Under the pieces are notes generated by a model. It saw only the letters and a list, made by a program, of their open reading frames with translations. It had not been told where the DNA came from and ran no database searches. Source: Acidobacteriota bacterium (GTDB lineage Bacteria; Acidobacteriota; Vicinamibacteria; Vicinamibacterales; JAKQTR01). From it: 64,000 bases of DNA. The stretch is from assembly GCA_029562975.1 (NCBI GenBank), contig JAKQTR010000028.1:1-64000 (forward strand), written 5' to 3'. The position numbers were made by a program, and so were the translations under genes. This document shows positions 8,284-17,107 of the stretch, piece by piece (within the stretch, counting starts at the first letter, position 1; every line of letters starts with the position of its first letter).

Positions 8284-9202
8284 CCCCGTCCACGCGGATG
8301 AGCGCGCCGTTGATCCAGTCGGCTTCATCCAGGCTCAGCAGGAACGCCGCGTTGGCGACGTCCTCGGGCGTGGTCAGCCGCCCGAGGGGATTGCGGAGGA
8401 GGGCGCCGGCCTTCATCCGGCCGCTGCCGGGGATGACGCGCAGCGCGGGGGTGTCGGTCACGCCGGGCTGGAGGATGTTCGATCGAATGCCGTACGGGCC
8501 GAATTCAACCGCGATGGCCCGCGACGCCGACTCGAGCGCGGATTTCGCCGCGGCCACGGCCGCGTAGCCTCTCCACGCCACCTCGTTGCCCTCGCTCGTG
8601 AGGCCGATGACCCGCGCGCTCGCGGCGAACAGGCCTTCCCGGTGGAGCCGCTGCACCCACGTCAGCAGGCTCGTGCCCATCGAGTAGATCGTGCGAGCGA
8701 CGTCCTCGTCATCGAGGACCGCGTCGCCGTAGTCCGGAGGGTTCAGCAGCTGGAAGGCGGGCTCGCCTGCCTCCGCCAGGCGCCGCACGGCCCGATCCAC
8801 CTCGGCAGGCGGGAGCCCAAGCTCGTCCGCCAGCCTCGCCAGCGGCGGGCCTGCTGAGGGCCGCGCCGGCGGGGCGACGATGGGCTTGAGGTTGCCGTAC
8901 GCGATCGAATGCACGAGCACGCGAACCCGGCCGGCCGGCTGCATGCCGGCCCGGAGCGCCTCGATGACATCCGCCATCCCGGCGGGCGACAGGGCGTCGG
9001 TGTTGATGCTGACGAACGGTCGGCCATGGGCGCGGACGGCCTCGAACTCGCGATCGACCCGATCCATCGCGCCGCGGCGGTCGCGGTGCGCGACGCAGAC
9101 GCTCATCCCTTCCGCGGCGAGTTTCTTCGCGATGGCCAGGCCGAATCCGCTGGATCCGCCCAGCACCAGGGCCCACTGGCGCTCCGAGAACCGATTCGTC
9201 AA
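8267..9202 (-). CDS. FabI-like short-chain dehydrogenase, probable enoyl-ACP reductase
   Basis: A 311-residue Rossmann-fold NAD(P)H-dependent reductase. It has a nucleotide loop GGSSGFG at 15-21, HSIAYG at 98-103 and the pair Y213-x6-K220. The six-residue Tyr-Lys spacing and the HSIAYG strand are FabI features; ordinary SDRs such as FabG use Y-x3-K. It is about 50 residues longer than FabI because of an insertion at roughly 107-165. The position of FabI's second tyrosine (10 residues before Y213) holds S203, so substrate or direction could differ. It is the first gene of the operon. The alternative reading is a 3-ketoacyl-ACP reductase, since the cluster encodes no FabG; residue spacing favours enoyl reduction. 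Confidence 0.8.
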   Translation of the reverse strand: MTNRFSERQWALVLGGSSGFGLAIAKKLAAEGMSVCVAHRDRRGAMDRVDREFEAVRAHGRPFVSINTDALSPAGMADVIEALRAGMQPAGRVRVLVHSIAYGNLKPIVAPPARPSAGPPLARLADELGLPPAEVDRAVRRLAEAGEPAFQLLNPPDYGDAVLDDEDVARTIYSMGTSLLTWVQRLHREGLFAASARVIGLTSEGNEVAWRGYAAVAAAKSALESASRAIAVEFGPYGIRSNILQPGVTDTPALRVIPGSGRMKAGALLRNPLGRLTTPEDVANAAFLLSLDEADWINGALIRVDGGEHVA

Positions 9203-9457
9203 CCCGCGCCCCCCGCTTCCCCGTCCGCGCCGCCTCTCCGGCGACGGCTGCTGCCGCCACGCGCACCGCAGCCGTTGGCCCGGCTGCCGATGGCCGCCAC
9301 GCTCTTCATGCGGATGCCGCCTCTCATGTTACATCAAGGGAATCCAAGTCCGGGCGACGACTCCGCACGAGGCCGCGCTCCGGAGGGCGGTTCCGGCGCG
9401 CTTCGATCGCACCGCGAGCCGGAAGCTCCGCCGGCGTCTTCCGCCCACGCGCTCTCG

Positions 9458-10915
9458 TCATCGCCCGTGCACGAGGTACGTGGAGTCGGCGCCGGCCAGG
9501 CGGCCGGGCCACGGGCGTTCCACCCACTCCCGCAGCTCGCGCACCGTCGCCGTCACCGGCCGGACCTCCTCCGCCGCCGCGTCGCCACGCGCGCCGAGCA
9601 CCACCGTGAAGAACTCGGGGCCGCGCATCGCGGTGAACGCCCCGGCGAGGCCCCTGGGTCCGCCCGGCCGCGCGCCCAGGAGATCGGCCGGAAATCGGAA
9701 AGGCGGAACCGGATCCGGCGGCTGGCCGCGGTTCTCCGCCTTCTCCCAGGCGGCGATGTCGCCGGGCAGCACGCTCCGGATGCGGGCGATGATCCCGAGC
9801 GCGTCGGCGAGCGCCGGCTGCTCCCAGGCGTTGGCGCGTCTGCGGCCCGCGGTGGGATGCGTGTACTCACGCCCGTGGATCCCGGCGCCGTGGTGCAGGA
9901 CGTACGCGGCCCCTCCCGCGATCCAGGTCACGAGGGCGTCGCTCGCCAGGCGAACGGGATCGTTCTCGGCCCGCACACTGCTTGCGATCCCCGCGGGCTC
10001 GTTGTTGACGAACGCGGGCGGCGCGCCGGCGCGGTTCCGCCAGTCCCACGCCTGGCGGGCGGATTGCCAGCCGTCGTCCCCGGCCCGCCGGTCGAAGTGC
10101 ACGGTGGCCACCGTGGCCGCCGAGCCCTCATAGAGCGCGGCCAGCATGGCCGGCGGCGTGCCGCTGATCGCCACTTCGACGCCCAGCGCGTGTCGGGCCT
10201 CGGCGGCGAGCTCCCTGGCCAGATCCGGCGGCGGGCCCTGCTCCTCGTTCTGGATTTCGACGAACTGGACGCCGGCAACGACTGGCCGGAGCGCGTCGAC
10301 GGCCTTTCGCGCCGCCGCCCGCCAGGCGTCGCGGGTGCGGACGGCGCCTCCTCCGAAGAGCGTCCACTCGACGCGCAGACCGCAGCGGTTGGCCAGGGCC
10401 GTGGCGCCGCCGATGACCGCCGCGTAGTCCGGCCACGCCGGGTCGATGGCGCGGTCCTCCCAGCCCTCGCCGCCGACCTCACCGAGGGCCCTGACGAAGT
10501 CCACTCCCCGCTCGGCGAGCCACCGCAGGTTCGCCTCGAGGCGGGCGCGATCGTGCCGGTATCCCCACGCGAGCCAGAGCAGGCTCGCTCCCAGCGCGGG
10601 TCTCGGCCCATCGTCATCGGCGAAGGCACGGCCCTCGAGGCGCACCCTGCCGCGCGGCGCGCGCGGCAGGGTGCCGACGGGCGCCGGCTCCTGGTCCGGC
10701 TGCGACCCGGCGGGGGCCTCGATCCGCGGCGCACGTGCCGAAGCGCCGGGCGGAGTCGCGTCGGCATGGGGCGCGGGCGCGCCGTCGATCGGCGGCGGCG
10801 CGGCGCGCAGCGCCACCGGCCAGGCGGCGGCACCCGCGACGGCGGACAGCAGGAGCGCCGTCAGCGCGGCGCAGCGCGGCGCCCCGGCGAAGGCGGCGCA
10901 GTTTCCCCGGTGCAT
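9458..10915 (-). CDS. Exported glycoside-hydrolase-like protein (clan GH-A type barrel)
   Basis: A 485-residue protein with a Cys-containing hydrophobic N terminus (residues 14-34), then a proline/alanine-rich linker (about 38-95) and a probable TIM-barrel domain (about 105-430). VEIQNEE places an Asn-Glu pair at N223/E224 where clan GH-A enzymes have the acid/base, and FVNNEP (E306) could be the nucleophile. The exact family is not recognised and the substrate is unknown. ATG 10915 is preferred over an upstream ATG at 10963, which would overlap the divergent receptor gene. Only 46 nt separate the two divergent starts, so hydrolase and receptor may serve one uptake route. The linker coding region holds a perfect 15-bp inverted repeat (10642-10674). 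Confidence 0.6.
   Translation of the reverse strand: MHRGNCAAFAGAPRCAALTALLLSAVAGAAAWPVALRAAPPPIDGAPAPHADATPPGASARAPRIEAPAGSQPDQEPAPVGTLPRAPRGRVRLEGRAFADDDGPRPALGASLLWLAWGYRHDRARLEANLRWLAERGVDFVRALGEVGGEGWEDRAIDPAWPDYAAVIGGATALANRCGLRVEWTLFGGGAVRTRDAWRAAARKAVDALRPVVAGVQFVEIQNEEQGPPPDLARELAAEARHALGVEVAISGTPPAMLAALYEGSAATVATVHFDRRAGDDGWQSARQAWDWRNRAGAPPAFVNNEPAGIASSVRAENDPVRLASDALVTWIAGGAAYVLHHGAGIHGREYTHPTAGRRRANAWEQPALADALGIIARIRSVLPGDIAAWEKAENRGQPPDPVPPFRFPADLLGARPGGPRGLAGAFTAMRGPEFFTVVLGARGDAAAEEVRPVTATVRELREWVERPWPGRLAGADSTYLVHGR
10642..10674. repeat. Perfect 15-bp inverted repeat inside a coding region
   Basis: GCACCCTGCCGCGCG and its exact complement flank a 3-nt spacer. It lies in the codons of the low-complexity linker of the glycoside-hydrolase-like gene. 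No function is apparent; high GC favours chance palindromes, but 15 of 15 pairs is long. Confidence 0.7.
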
Positions 10916-10926
10916 GACAAAGATTG

Positions 10927-10955
10927 TTGATCGCCCTGGGGCGCCGGCGTATTGT
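10927..10955 (+). promoter_or_regulatory. Sigma-70-like promoter for the first TonB/Oar receptor
   Basis: TTGATC (10927-10932), 17-nt spacer, TATTGT (10950-10955). The predicted transcription start falls at or next to the ATG at 10962, so the message would be leaderless or nearly so. No Shine-Dalgarno sequence is seen before that ATG, which agrees. Confidence 0.5.
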
Positions 10956-10961
10956 TGCGCC

Positions 10962-13907
10962 ATGCAGAGACCCTCTCACGGCTTCATACCGGGTTTCATC
11001 GGCCTAGCGCTCGCCGCCGTGCTCGTCGGCGCCGGAGCGCTCCCCGCCGCCGCGCAGACCGCGGCCGGCGGCGACTTCGAAGGCACGGTCCGCGACGCGA
11101 CGGGCGCCGTGCTTCCGGGGGCGACGCTCGTCCTGACGAACGTGGACACCGGGGTCGAGCGGGCGTCGGTGACCAACGAGATCGGCCGGTACCGCATCCC
11201 GGCCGTGCCCGCCGGCGCGTACACGCTGCGCGTGTCGCTGGACGGCTTCGCGACCATGCAGCGCGAAGGGCTCGCCCTCGAAGTGGGCCAGGTCCTGCGC
11301 GTGGACATCACGCTGCCGCCGGCCGGCGTGAGCCAGGAAGTCACGGTGACGGCGGCCGCGCCGATCGTCGAGCAGGGGCGGACGCAGACCGGGGCCGTCG
11401 TGTCGCGCACGGAGATCGAGAACCTGCCGAGCAACGGCCGAGACTTCCTGAGCTTCTCGACCCAGATCGCGGGCGTCACGGGCCAGCAGATGAGCGGGCA
11501 GGGGAGCGGGATCAGCTTCAACGGGCAGCGCGCGCGCAGCAACAACGTGTCGCTGGACGGCGTGGACGCCAACGGGGCGCTGAACGGCAATACGCGCCAG
11601 ACGATCAGCCAGGAAGCCGTCCGCGAGTACCAGGTGGTGACGAGCCAGTTCGCGCCGGAGTTCGGGCGGGCGTCGGGCGGGCTGGTGAACATCGTGTCGC
11701 GCTCGGGCACGAACGACCTCCGCGGCAACGCGTTCCTCTACGTGCGCGACGAGTCGCTGGACGCGCGCAACGCGTTCGTGACGGCGGGCCGCCCCGAGTT
11801 CCAGCGCCAGAACTTCGGGGGCACGCTCGGAGGGCCGCTGAAGAGGGGACGGACCTTCTTCTTCGGGGCCTTCGAGCGGATGCGGCGCGACGAGAGCGGG
11901 GTGATCAGCATCACCGACGCCAACGTGGCGGCCATCAACGCGGTGCTGGCCGCGCGCCCGATTCCCGGCAGCGCGGTCACCTCGATCACGAACGGCGTGT
12001 ATCCCATCACGCGCCGCGACAGCCTCGCCTCGCTCAAGATCGACCACACCCTCAGCCCGAAGCACCTGCTGGCGTTCCGCTACACGTACGGCAAGAGCAC
12101 CGAGGCGAACGCGGGCGGCGTCGGCATCGGCGGCCTGATCACGGAGTCCGGCGGCGGCGGACAGCGCGGCACCGACCAGTCGGTCCTGCTGTCCTGGACG
12201 AACGTCATGTCGTCGTCGCTGCTCGGGGAGGCTCGGCTGCAGGTCGCCCCCCGCGATCTCGAGCAGTACGCCAACGACCCCGTCGGCCCGCGCGTCTCGA
12301 TCTCGGGCGTGGCGACGTGGGGCCGGAACACGAACTTCCCGGTCATCCTGGACGAGGTGACGACGCAGGGCAGCTACACGCTCAGCTGGCAGCGGGGCGC
12401 GCACTTCCTGAAGGCCGGCGCCGACGTCGCGCACATCGCCGCGAGATCGTCCTTTCCGGTGAGTTTCGCGGGCAGTTTCTCCTTCGGGAGCCTGGCGTCG
12501 TTCGCGGCCGGCACGCCCTCGACGTTCACCCAGGGGTTCGGCAATCCGCAGATCGACCTGCCCGACACGCTCTACGCCGCGTTCGTGCAGGATTCGTGGA
12601 CGGTGAACGACCGCCTGACGTTCGTCTACGGTCTGCGCTACGACTACGACGCGCAGCCGCAGCGGGTGCCGCGCGATCGCTCGAACCCCCTCGAGGCGCC
12701 GCTGGACGACGGGATCCACCGCGATCCGAACAACGTGTCGCCGCGGGCGGGCTTCACCTGGGACCCCATCGGCGGGGGCCGCACGATCATCCGCGGCGGC
12801 TACGGGCGGTTCTACGACAAGGTCTTCCTGCTCGTGGCGCGCAACGCGCTCCTCGCCCGCCAGTCGGTGTCGTTGAGCGGGGCGAACGCCGCGCTGCAGT
12901 TCGCCCGCGGCGCGTTTCCCGAGAGCGACCAGCTTCCTGCCGGCTTCACGCTGACCCGGCCGAGCATCAACAAGGCCGATCCGGAGATGCAGATCCCGTA
13001 CCTGGACCAGGTCAGCCTGGGAGTCGAGCGCCAGATCGGCACCCACTGGTCCGTGGCGATCAACGGCGTGCGCAACTGGGGATCGGCCCTGCTGGTGTCG
13101 AACAACATCAACCTCGGCCCTCCGACCATCCTGACCTCGGCCAACGCCGCGTCGCTTGGCGTCAGCAACCCGAGCCCGCAGCAGATCGGGCGCCCCTACT
13201 ACGGATCCACTAACCGCCTCGACCCGCTCTACAACAACATCCAGATGGTGTCGTCGAGCGGCTGGTCGTCGTACTACGGCGTGCAGTTCACCGTGCAGAA
13301 GCGGCTGGCGAACGGCTACTCCCTGCGGGCGAACTACATCCTGTCCGAGTCGAAGGATGACGGCTCCGACTTCACGCAGGCCGAGCAGCCGAACGATCCG
13401 TACAACCGGCGCGCCGAGCGGTCATACTCCGCCGAGCACCAGCGTCACCGCGTGACGCTGACCGGCGTCTGGGAGCTGCCCTACGGCCGCGGCGCCGGCG
13501 CAGCGGGCCACCCCGCGCTGCTCGGCCTCTTTGGCGGATGGACGCTCTCCGGCACGTTCACCTATCGCAGCGGCACGGCCGAGAATCCCGCCGTCGGGTC
13601 CGACGTGAACGCCGACGGGAACAGCAGCTCGGACCGGCCGTTCATCGGCGGCGTGATGGCCGCGCGCAACTCGTACGAGGGCCCGGACTACGCGGGGTTG
13701 AACCTCCGCTTGTCCAAGCGGTTCCGGTTCGACCGCCGCCGGGCGCTGCTGCTGCAGCTCGAGGGGTTCAACGTCCTCAACCGCACCAATTACGGCGGGC
13801 TGAACATGACGTGGGGCACGGCGCTCGAGCCGCGCGACACCTACGGCCAGTACACGTCGGCCGGCGCGCCGCGCCAGCTGCAGCTCGGCGTCAAGGTCGA
13901 GTTCTAG
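10962..13907 (+). CDS. TonB-dependent, Oar-like outer-membrane receptor
   Basis: A 981-residue outer-membrane protein. A signal peptide ends near AAAQ (about residue 32). A carboxypeptidase-regulatory beta domain follows (about 35-115: GTVRDATGAVLPGATL through RVDITLPPAG), then a plug (EVTVTAAAPIVE, later DGVDANG and FAPEFGRASGGLVNIVS). The rest is a long barrel ending in aromatic F, the usual BAM signal. No canonical TonB box is evident, as is common in Oar-type proteins. Such receptors carry large ligands, often glycans or peptides, across the outer membrane; the ligand cannot be read here. It is divergent from the glycoside-hydrolase-like gene. The start fits the signal peptide; an open frame runs further upstream but is non-coding. 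Confidence 0.92.
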   Translation: MQRPSHGFIPGFIGLALAAVLVGAGALPAAAQTAAGGDFEGTVRDATGAVLPGATLVLTNVDTGVERASVTNEIGRYRIPAVPAGAYTLRVSLDGFATMQREGLALEVGQVLRVDITLPPAGVSQEVTVTAAAPIVEQGRTQTGAVVSRTEIENLPSNGRDFLSFSTQIAGVTGQQMSGQGSGISFNGQRARSNNVSLDGVDANGALNGNTRQTISQEAVREYQVVTSQFAPEFGRASGGLVNIVSRSGTNDLRGNAFLYVRDESLDARNAFVTAGRPEFQRQNFGGTLGGPLKRGRTFFFGAFERMRRDESGVISITDANVAAINAVLAARPIPGSAVTSITNGVYPITRRDSLASLKIDHTLSPKHLLAFRYTYGKSTEANAGGVGIGGLITESGGGGQRGTDQSVLLSWTNVMSSSLLGEARLQVAPRDLEQYANDPVGPRVSISGVATWGRNTNFPVILDEVTTQGSYTLSWQRGAHFLKAGADVAHIAARSSFPVSFAGSFSFGSLASFAAGTPSTFTQGFGNPQIDLPDTLYAAFVQDSWTVNDRLTFVYGLRYDYDAQPQRVPRDRSNPLEAPLDDGIHRDPNNVSPRAGFTWDPIGGGRTIIRGGYGRFYDKVFLLVARNALLARQSVSLSGANAALQFARGAFPESDQLPAGFTLTRPSINKADPEMQIPYLDQVSLGVERQIGTHWSVAINGVRNWGSALLVSNNINLGPPTILTSANAASLGVSNPSPQQIGRPYYGSTNRLDPLYNNIQMVSSSGWSSYYGVQFTVQKRLANGYSLRANYILSESKDDGSDFTQAEQPNDPYNRRAERSYSAEHQRHRVTLTGVWELPYGRGAGAAGHPALLGLFGGWTLSGTFTYRSGTAENPAVGSDVNADGNSSSDRPFIGGVMAARNSYEGPDYAGLNLRLSKRFRFDRRRALLLQLEGFNVLNRTNYGGLNMTWGTALEPRDTYGQYTSAGAPRQLQLGVKVEF

Positions 13908-13922
13908 CCGCGCCACGCCGCC

Positions 13923-13950
13923 CGGCGGCCGGGCCTCGGCCCGGCCGCCG
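13923..13950 (+). terminator. GC-rich hairpin after the receptor gene
   Basis: Thirteen perfectly paired bases (13923-13935 with 13938-13950) form a stem starting 16 nt after the stop codon. The nominal loop is 2 nt, so the top pairs must open. No T-run follows, so this is a possible rather than proven intrinsic terminator. Confidence 0.45.
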
Positions 13951-14002
13951 GCGGCGGGCGCCCGCGCGTTCCTGCTGTCATTCCCTTTTCAGGACTGCCT
14001 GC

Positions 14003-14563
14003 TTGACGCTCCAGGCCGACCCGGCGCCGGACCCTCGTCCTGGCGCCGCGAGCCCGGTCCCTGCCGCCGCGCGCTGCAACGGCCTCGACGCGTTCCGGGC
14101 GCTCGGCATTTTCGGCGTCGTCCTGTGTTCCACGTTCACCAGACGAGGGGCCAGGCCTGGAGCCCGCCGGTCGAACTGCTCATCCGCGCGCGCGCCTGCT
14201 CGCTGCCGATCTTGGTCATGATCAGCTTCTTCGTGGTCGCGCGGTCGAGGCTCGGGGACCCCGGCCGGACGTTCGGGCGGTTCGTGGGCCGGCGCTTCCG
14301 GCGTGTGGGGGTGCCGTGCCTGGTCTGCACGGCGATCTTCTGGACGGCGATGTAAGTCCTCGTCCCGCTGCTCAGCGGCGGCCGCATTCGTGCTCGACGG
14401 CATTACCCTGAAGGCGGCCCGCCTGGTTGCCGCCAGCCTGGTCGTCTTCGCCGCGAGCGGCCTCGTCGCCGCGGCCCTGCGGAGGGCTCTCCCGGCGGAG
14501 TGGCTCCTGCCGCTGGTGCCCGTCGCACACGCCCCGCGCGGCCGGGGCGCGGTGGGGGGCTGA
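14003..14563 (+). pseudogene. Remnant of an acyltransferase-3 (OafA/NodX-type) gene
   Basis: Three pieces in two reading frames read like the membrane acyltransferase-3 family. The first (14003-about 14136) holds NGLDAFRALGIFGVVL, the usual first helix. The second, in another frame (about 14125-14352), holds ILVMISFFVVARSRL and RFVGRRFRRVGVPCL, then an in-frame TAA at 14353 followed by VLVPLL. The third (about 14385-14563) returns to the first frame with hydrophobic KAARLVAASLVVFAASGL. Intact members have about 350-400 residues, and only about 185 remain, so there is also internal loss. This is what fills the stretch between the two receptor genes. It would have O-acylated a surface sugar. 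Confidence 0.65.
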
Positions 14564-14569
14564 ACCCGC

Positions 14570-17044
14570 TCAGAACTTCAAGACAATGAGGCCCCGGCGG
14601 GGCTCCGAGTTGTAGGACACGCCCGCATCCGGCGCCGCGACGTTGCGCTGGATGTCCTGGGGATTGAAGCGGCCGAGCACGTTCGTCACTTCCACCCCCA
14701 CCCACGGCTTCCACGCGCCGAAGCGAAGCTGCCGTTCGACGGCGACATCCACCGTGACGAATGTCCGAAGACGCCGGGCGTTGGGCGGCCCAACCCAGGA
14801 CTGGCGCTCGTCGAGCGGCGAGTAGGGCAGGCCGCTGCGCCATTCGAGGACCGACGCCAGGCGCCACGCGCGGACCTGGCTTCGCACCTGCGCGACCAGG
14901 CGGTGCGGCACGTCGGCGTCGCCGCGCGCGTAGACAGACTCGCGAATGACGGGATCCCGGATCGTGCCGAAGAAGAGGGAATACGCATTCGTGTCGGCGC
15001 GAACCGTCGATCGGACGTAGGACGCGCTGGCGAACAGGCGAGAGCCTTCCGCGTAGCGCGCCGCCAGCACGCCCTCCCGGTAGGACGAGCGGCCGCGGCT
15101 GTCCACGCTCAGCCAGCCGATCCCGTCCGCCTCTTCCGCGACGGCCACATGCTCCCGGGACCCGCGTCGGCCGAGCAGGGCGGTCCGGAGAGACAGCTTC
15201 GGCGTCAGCTTCACGTCGGACTCGACGTGCCACGTCCGGGCCCGTGGAACCTCCAGGCCGAACGCGCCGATGCGAGGCGCGTAGCGGACGGGCGGGCCCA
15301 GCGGAGTCCCGTCCGGCGCGAACGACGTCACGACGCGCGTGCTGAACGTGCCGAGGGCCCCCAAGGTGAGCGGGCTGCGCTCCACGAACCGGCCGATGCC
15401 GGCGTTGACGGTCAGCCGGTTGCCCTCCAGCAGATCGATCTTCATGCCCAGCCTGGGCGAGACCGCGGCGGAGCGCGTCACACCGTCCCGATCGACGCGC
15501 ACGCCGGCTTCGACGACGAGCCGCGCCGCGGCCTGCCAGCGATCCTGGACGAACGCCGCGCCATCCGTCGCCCGCACGCGGTGCGGCGAGCCGCCCTCGA
15601 ACGCAATCCGATCGGCAAGCGTGCCATCCGCGCGGAGAACGTGCACCGGCCGGTCCACATCGGTCCCGTCGAACGCCGATGACGCCACGTCGAGACCGGC
15701 CTTGTAGTAATGAATGCCAGCCCGCCCCTGCAGGATGCCCGAGAGCGTCTCGCGCCACTGCACGGACCACGCCTCGCGGGACTGGTCGTTGAAGTAGTTC
15801 CCCCCGCGGCGCTCGGGTCCGATCTCCATCGGGAGCGCGCCCTGCCCGGTGATCCACATCCCGTGCCGCTTGACGTGCACGAGCGTCTCCAGGAACGTGG
15901 CCGGCCGGACGGCCCACTCCTCGGAGACCGCCACGTCGTACCGGCGCTCGCGGGTCGAGGCGGACGCCTCCGGCGGTTCGAAGGTTCCCAGCGTCGCGTA
16001 CCGGCGCTTCTCGGGCGACACGCCGATGGTCGCCGTGAGCAGGTGGCCCGGTGCGACGGACGCGTCCAGCCTGGTGAACGACAGCAGCCGCTCGCTCCGG
16101 ATGCGCTCGGACTGCGGCCGGCTCGGCAAGTCCGTGCTCGTGTAGCGATAGTGCAGGCTCTGGGCAATCGAAAGCCGTCCGCCAAACAGGCGTCCGCCAA
16201 ACCACAGGCGGGGCCTGAACGCCTCGACCCCGGCCACGCGCCAGGGTTTTCCCCGCGCGGTTCGGAACCGGGGATGGATGCTTGCCAGCGACAGGCGCCA
16301 GGTGTCGCCGCCTTTGCGGGCCTCGAGCAGCGTCAGGCCCGAGGTGAAACGCCCGAACTCGACCGCGTACGGGTTGGGCAGCACATCGACCGACGCGATC
16401 GCGTCGGTCGGGACCCTGAAGTCCGTTTCGCCGGTGGACGGGTCCGTCAGGTCCGCCGAGCCCACCTGGACGCTGCTCTGCGTCGGGCGTCCGCCCTTGA
16501 CGCTGAGCCCCGACGGCCCCCTGATGACGCCCGGCACGAGAGGCAGGATGTTCTCGACGGCGACATTCCCGGCCGACATCGCCTGGAGCCGGGTGAAGTC
16601 GATGCGTCCCGACGACCCCAGGGAGGCGCCAATCTCCACCGGGTGCGTCGGGACCACCACGACGGTTTCGGAGACGCCCTCGATTTGCAGGTCGACATTC
16701 ACCTCAACCTCGGTCCCGGCCTCGACCGCCACGTCGCGTGCCGCCGCCACGAAGCCCGGGAGCCTGGCCGTCAGGCGATACGCCCCAGGGGCCAGCCCCG
16801 CAAACCTGAAACGGCCGCGATCGTCTGACAGGGTGGTGACCGTCGCGCCTGCGCCTGCCGTCGCATCGGCGGACTCCAGGGTGAGGACAACGCCCGGGAG
16901 GAGGACCTCTCCGGCCATGGCCGTGACGATCCCGCGCACGGCCGACGGCGCAGACGCCGACGCTCCCGCCTCGCGCGGCGACAGCAGGGCGAAGAGCAGC
17001 AGCACCGCGGGGAGCGCCCGGCGGCAGACGGCGGGGTCACGCAT
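14570..17044 (-). CDS. TonB-dependent receptor with carboxypeptidase-regulatory domain
   Basis: An 824-residue outer-membrane receptor. A signal peptide covers residues 1-about 27 (hydrophobic ALPAVLLLFALL, cleavage near AGASA). A regulatory beta domain follows at about 33-110 (ending NVDLQIEGVSETV), then a plug (about 120-230) with SVDVLPNPYAVEFGRFTSG, then the barrel ending ...LIVLKF with terminal aromatic F. It is shorter than the neighbouring 981-residue receptor and clearly divergent from it, so not a recent duplicate. ATG 17044 is chosen because it opens directly onto the signal peptide; the frame stays open to 17281 without coding character. A promoter-like pair lies 64 nt upstream. 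The ligand is unknown. Confidence 0.9.
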   Translation of the reverse strand: MRDPAVCRRALPAVLLLFALLSPREAGASASAPSAVRGIVTAMAGEVLLPGVVLTLESADATAGAGATVTTLSDDRGRFRFAGLAPGAYRLTARLPGFVAAARDVAVEAGTEVEVNVDLQIEGVSETVVVVPTHPVEIGASLGSSGRIDFTRLQAMSAGNVAVENILPLVPGVIRGPSGLSVKGGRPTQSSVQVGSADLTDPSTGETDFRVPTDAIASVDVLPNPYAVEFGRFTSGLTLLEARKGGDTWRLSLASIHPRFRTARGKPWRVAGVEAFRPRLWFGGRLFGGRLSIAQSLHYRYTSTDLPSRPQSERIRSERLLSFTRLDASVAPGHLLTATIGVSPEKRRYATLGTFEPPEASASTRERRYDVAVSEEWAVRPATFLETLVHVKRHGMWITGQGALPMEIGPERRGGNYFNDQSREAWSVQWRETLSGILQGRAGIHYYKAGLDVASSAFDGTDVDRPVHVLRADGTLADRIAFEGGSPHRVRATDGAAFVQDRWQAAARLVVEAGVRVDRDGVTRSAAVSPRLGMKIDLLEGNRLTVNAGIGRFVERSPLTLGALGTFSTRVVTSFAPDGTPLGPPVRYAPRIGAFGLEVPRARTWHVESDVKLTPKLSLRTALLGRRGSREHVAVAEEADGIGWLSVDSRGRSSYREGVLAARYAEGSRLFASASYVRSTVRADTNAYSLFFGTIRDPVIRESVYARGDADVPHRLVAQVRSQVRAWRLASVLEWRSGLPYSPLDERQSWVGPPNARRLRTFVTVDVAVERQLRFGAWKPWVGVEVTNVLGRFNPQDIQRNVAAPDAGVSYNSEPRRGLIVLKF

Positions 17045-17107
17045 GGATGACGACCTTCCGCGTCCGGCAGGAGCTGCGCCGGACCTCGGGCGGAGGAGAA
17101 CCCCCTG

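Noticed and set aside
14570-17044. The two TonB receptors as a recent duplication
   Set aside because: Apart from the shared domain order their sequences, lengths and barrel motifs differ widely.
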